NCBI GenBank assembly: GCA_900491605.1
Contig: UESW01003828.1
Span: 899,065-963,064, forward strand
Source: Calamus simplicifolius
Lineage: Eukaryota; Streptophyta; Magnoliopsida; Arecales; Arecaceae
DNA length: 64,000 bases
Direction of reading: 5' to 3'
Shown piece by piece: positions 63,550 to 64,000 of this stretch (position 1 is the stretch's first letter; every line of letters starts with the position of its first letter). Under the pieces are notes generated by a model. That model worked only from the letters and a program-made list of their open reading frames with translations. It made no database searches and had not been told where the DNA came from. A program made the position numbers and the translations under genes.

Positions 63550-64000
63550 CTTCAATCTGAGAGATAGCAGCGACTATCTCTTGGACACCTCTCCTACTCA
63601 GGTCATCCGCAACCTGGTTGTGCCTCCCAAGTTTATGCTCCCATTGGAAGTCATATTCTGCAAGAAATTCTTGTCACCGCGCCTGTCTTGGAGACAACTT
63701 CTTCTGAGTCAAGAAGAAAGTATTGGCCACATTATAAGTCTTCACCACGAACTTGGTTTCCATCAGGTAAACATGCCAAGTTCGCAGGCAATGCACCACT
63801 GCTAGCATTTCCTTTTATGGGCAGGATATCTTTGCTCAGCATCCTTGAGTTTCCAACTCTCGAAGGCAATCGGATGACCATCTTGTACCAAAACCCCTCC
63901 AACAGCCACATCAGAAGCATCTGTATGGACTTTAAATGGTTTGGCAAAACAGGCAATTGCAACACTGGTTCTGAAGAAATAGTCATCTTAATGTCATCAA
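63550..64000 (-). pseudogene. Chromovirus RNase H, partial
   Basis: Decayed RNase H sequence at the window edge: VHTDASDVAVGG-like and VQDGHPIAFESWKL-like text in shifting frames near 63950-63830, followed by remnants down to 63550. The RT part lies beyond the window. Confidence 0.65.

Larger units (their letters stand above)
61030..64000 (-). mobile_element. Second chromovirus, minus strand, running off the right edge
   Basis: On the minus strand, from the right edge: RNase H (64000-63550), integrase (63508-62577), integrase C-terminus and chromodomain relic (about 62570-62070), polypurine tract (GTGGGGGAGGTT, about 62066-62079) and an LTR starting TGTCAGACCC at about 62059. The left LTR end cannot be fixed by eye. 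The frames are broken by stops and shifts. The chromodomain (KRIEGQNIWFI in one frame, then EANLWQFKND-like text in another) differs from that of the element at 48585-55604, so this is a different chromovirus lineage. Confidence 0.82.

Overview
This window is flowering-plant nuclear DNA, probably from a monocot. That reading rests on intron-bearing genes with GT/AG splice sites, an iron superoxide dismutase gene, a plant CYSTM gene, and plant lineages of LTR retrotransposons (Tat and Tekay-like chromovirus) plus a plant L1 LINE with a C-terminal RNase H. A palm or similar monocot is my guess only. Most of the window is transposable elements. Host genes visible are the 3' exons of a chloroplast-type Fe superoxide dismutase (23409-24581, +) and a complete two-exon cysteine-rich CYSTM gene (42291-43583, -).

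Region 1 (1-23045): the 3' part of a decayed Tat-lineage Ty3/gypsy element on the + strand (gag, protease, RT-RNase H, archaeal-type RNase H, integrase), followed by a head-to-tail array with a period of about 4.0-4.1 kb. Each unit is a tract of short GC-rich tandem repeats, an antisense three-exon gene (Transposase_28-like N-terminus, low-complexity middle, coiled-coil C-terminus) with its own TATA box, a polypurine tract and a 760-800 bp LTR with its own TATA box. There are four complete units and a fifth cut off at 23045, where it abuts an intron of the Fe-SOD gene. No 5' Fe-SOD exon is in the window.

Region 2 (23046-43640): Fe-SOD 3' exons; a complete but internally decayed chromovirus-like element (26411-34438) with 2.4-kb LTRs and a perfect 5-bp target duplication; a full-length L1 LINE (34835-40874) with a 12-bp target duplication and poly(A) tail; then the CYSTM gene on the minus strand.

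Region 3 (43641-57060): a 1.45-kb host segment is present twice (44987-46430 and 55606-57060). Between the copies lie a 5'-truncated Ty1/copia element and a Tekay-like chromovirus, both minus strand and fused to each other near 48585. The outer end of each element coincides with an edge of the duplication. This is what one recombination between two differently inserted alleles would leave.

Region 4 (57061-64000): a 1156-bp solo LTR with 5-bp target duplication, a 43-nt near-perfect palindrome, a CT/TA microsatellite, a minus-strand Tat relic (LTR, polypurine tract, antisense-gene promoter and first exon) that confirms the unit structure of Region 1, and a second chromovirus on the minus strand running off the right edge.

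Many reading-frame breaks are single-base indels in short homopolymers. Some may be residual long-read sequencing errors rather than real mutations.
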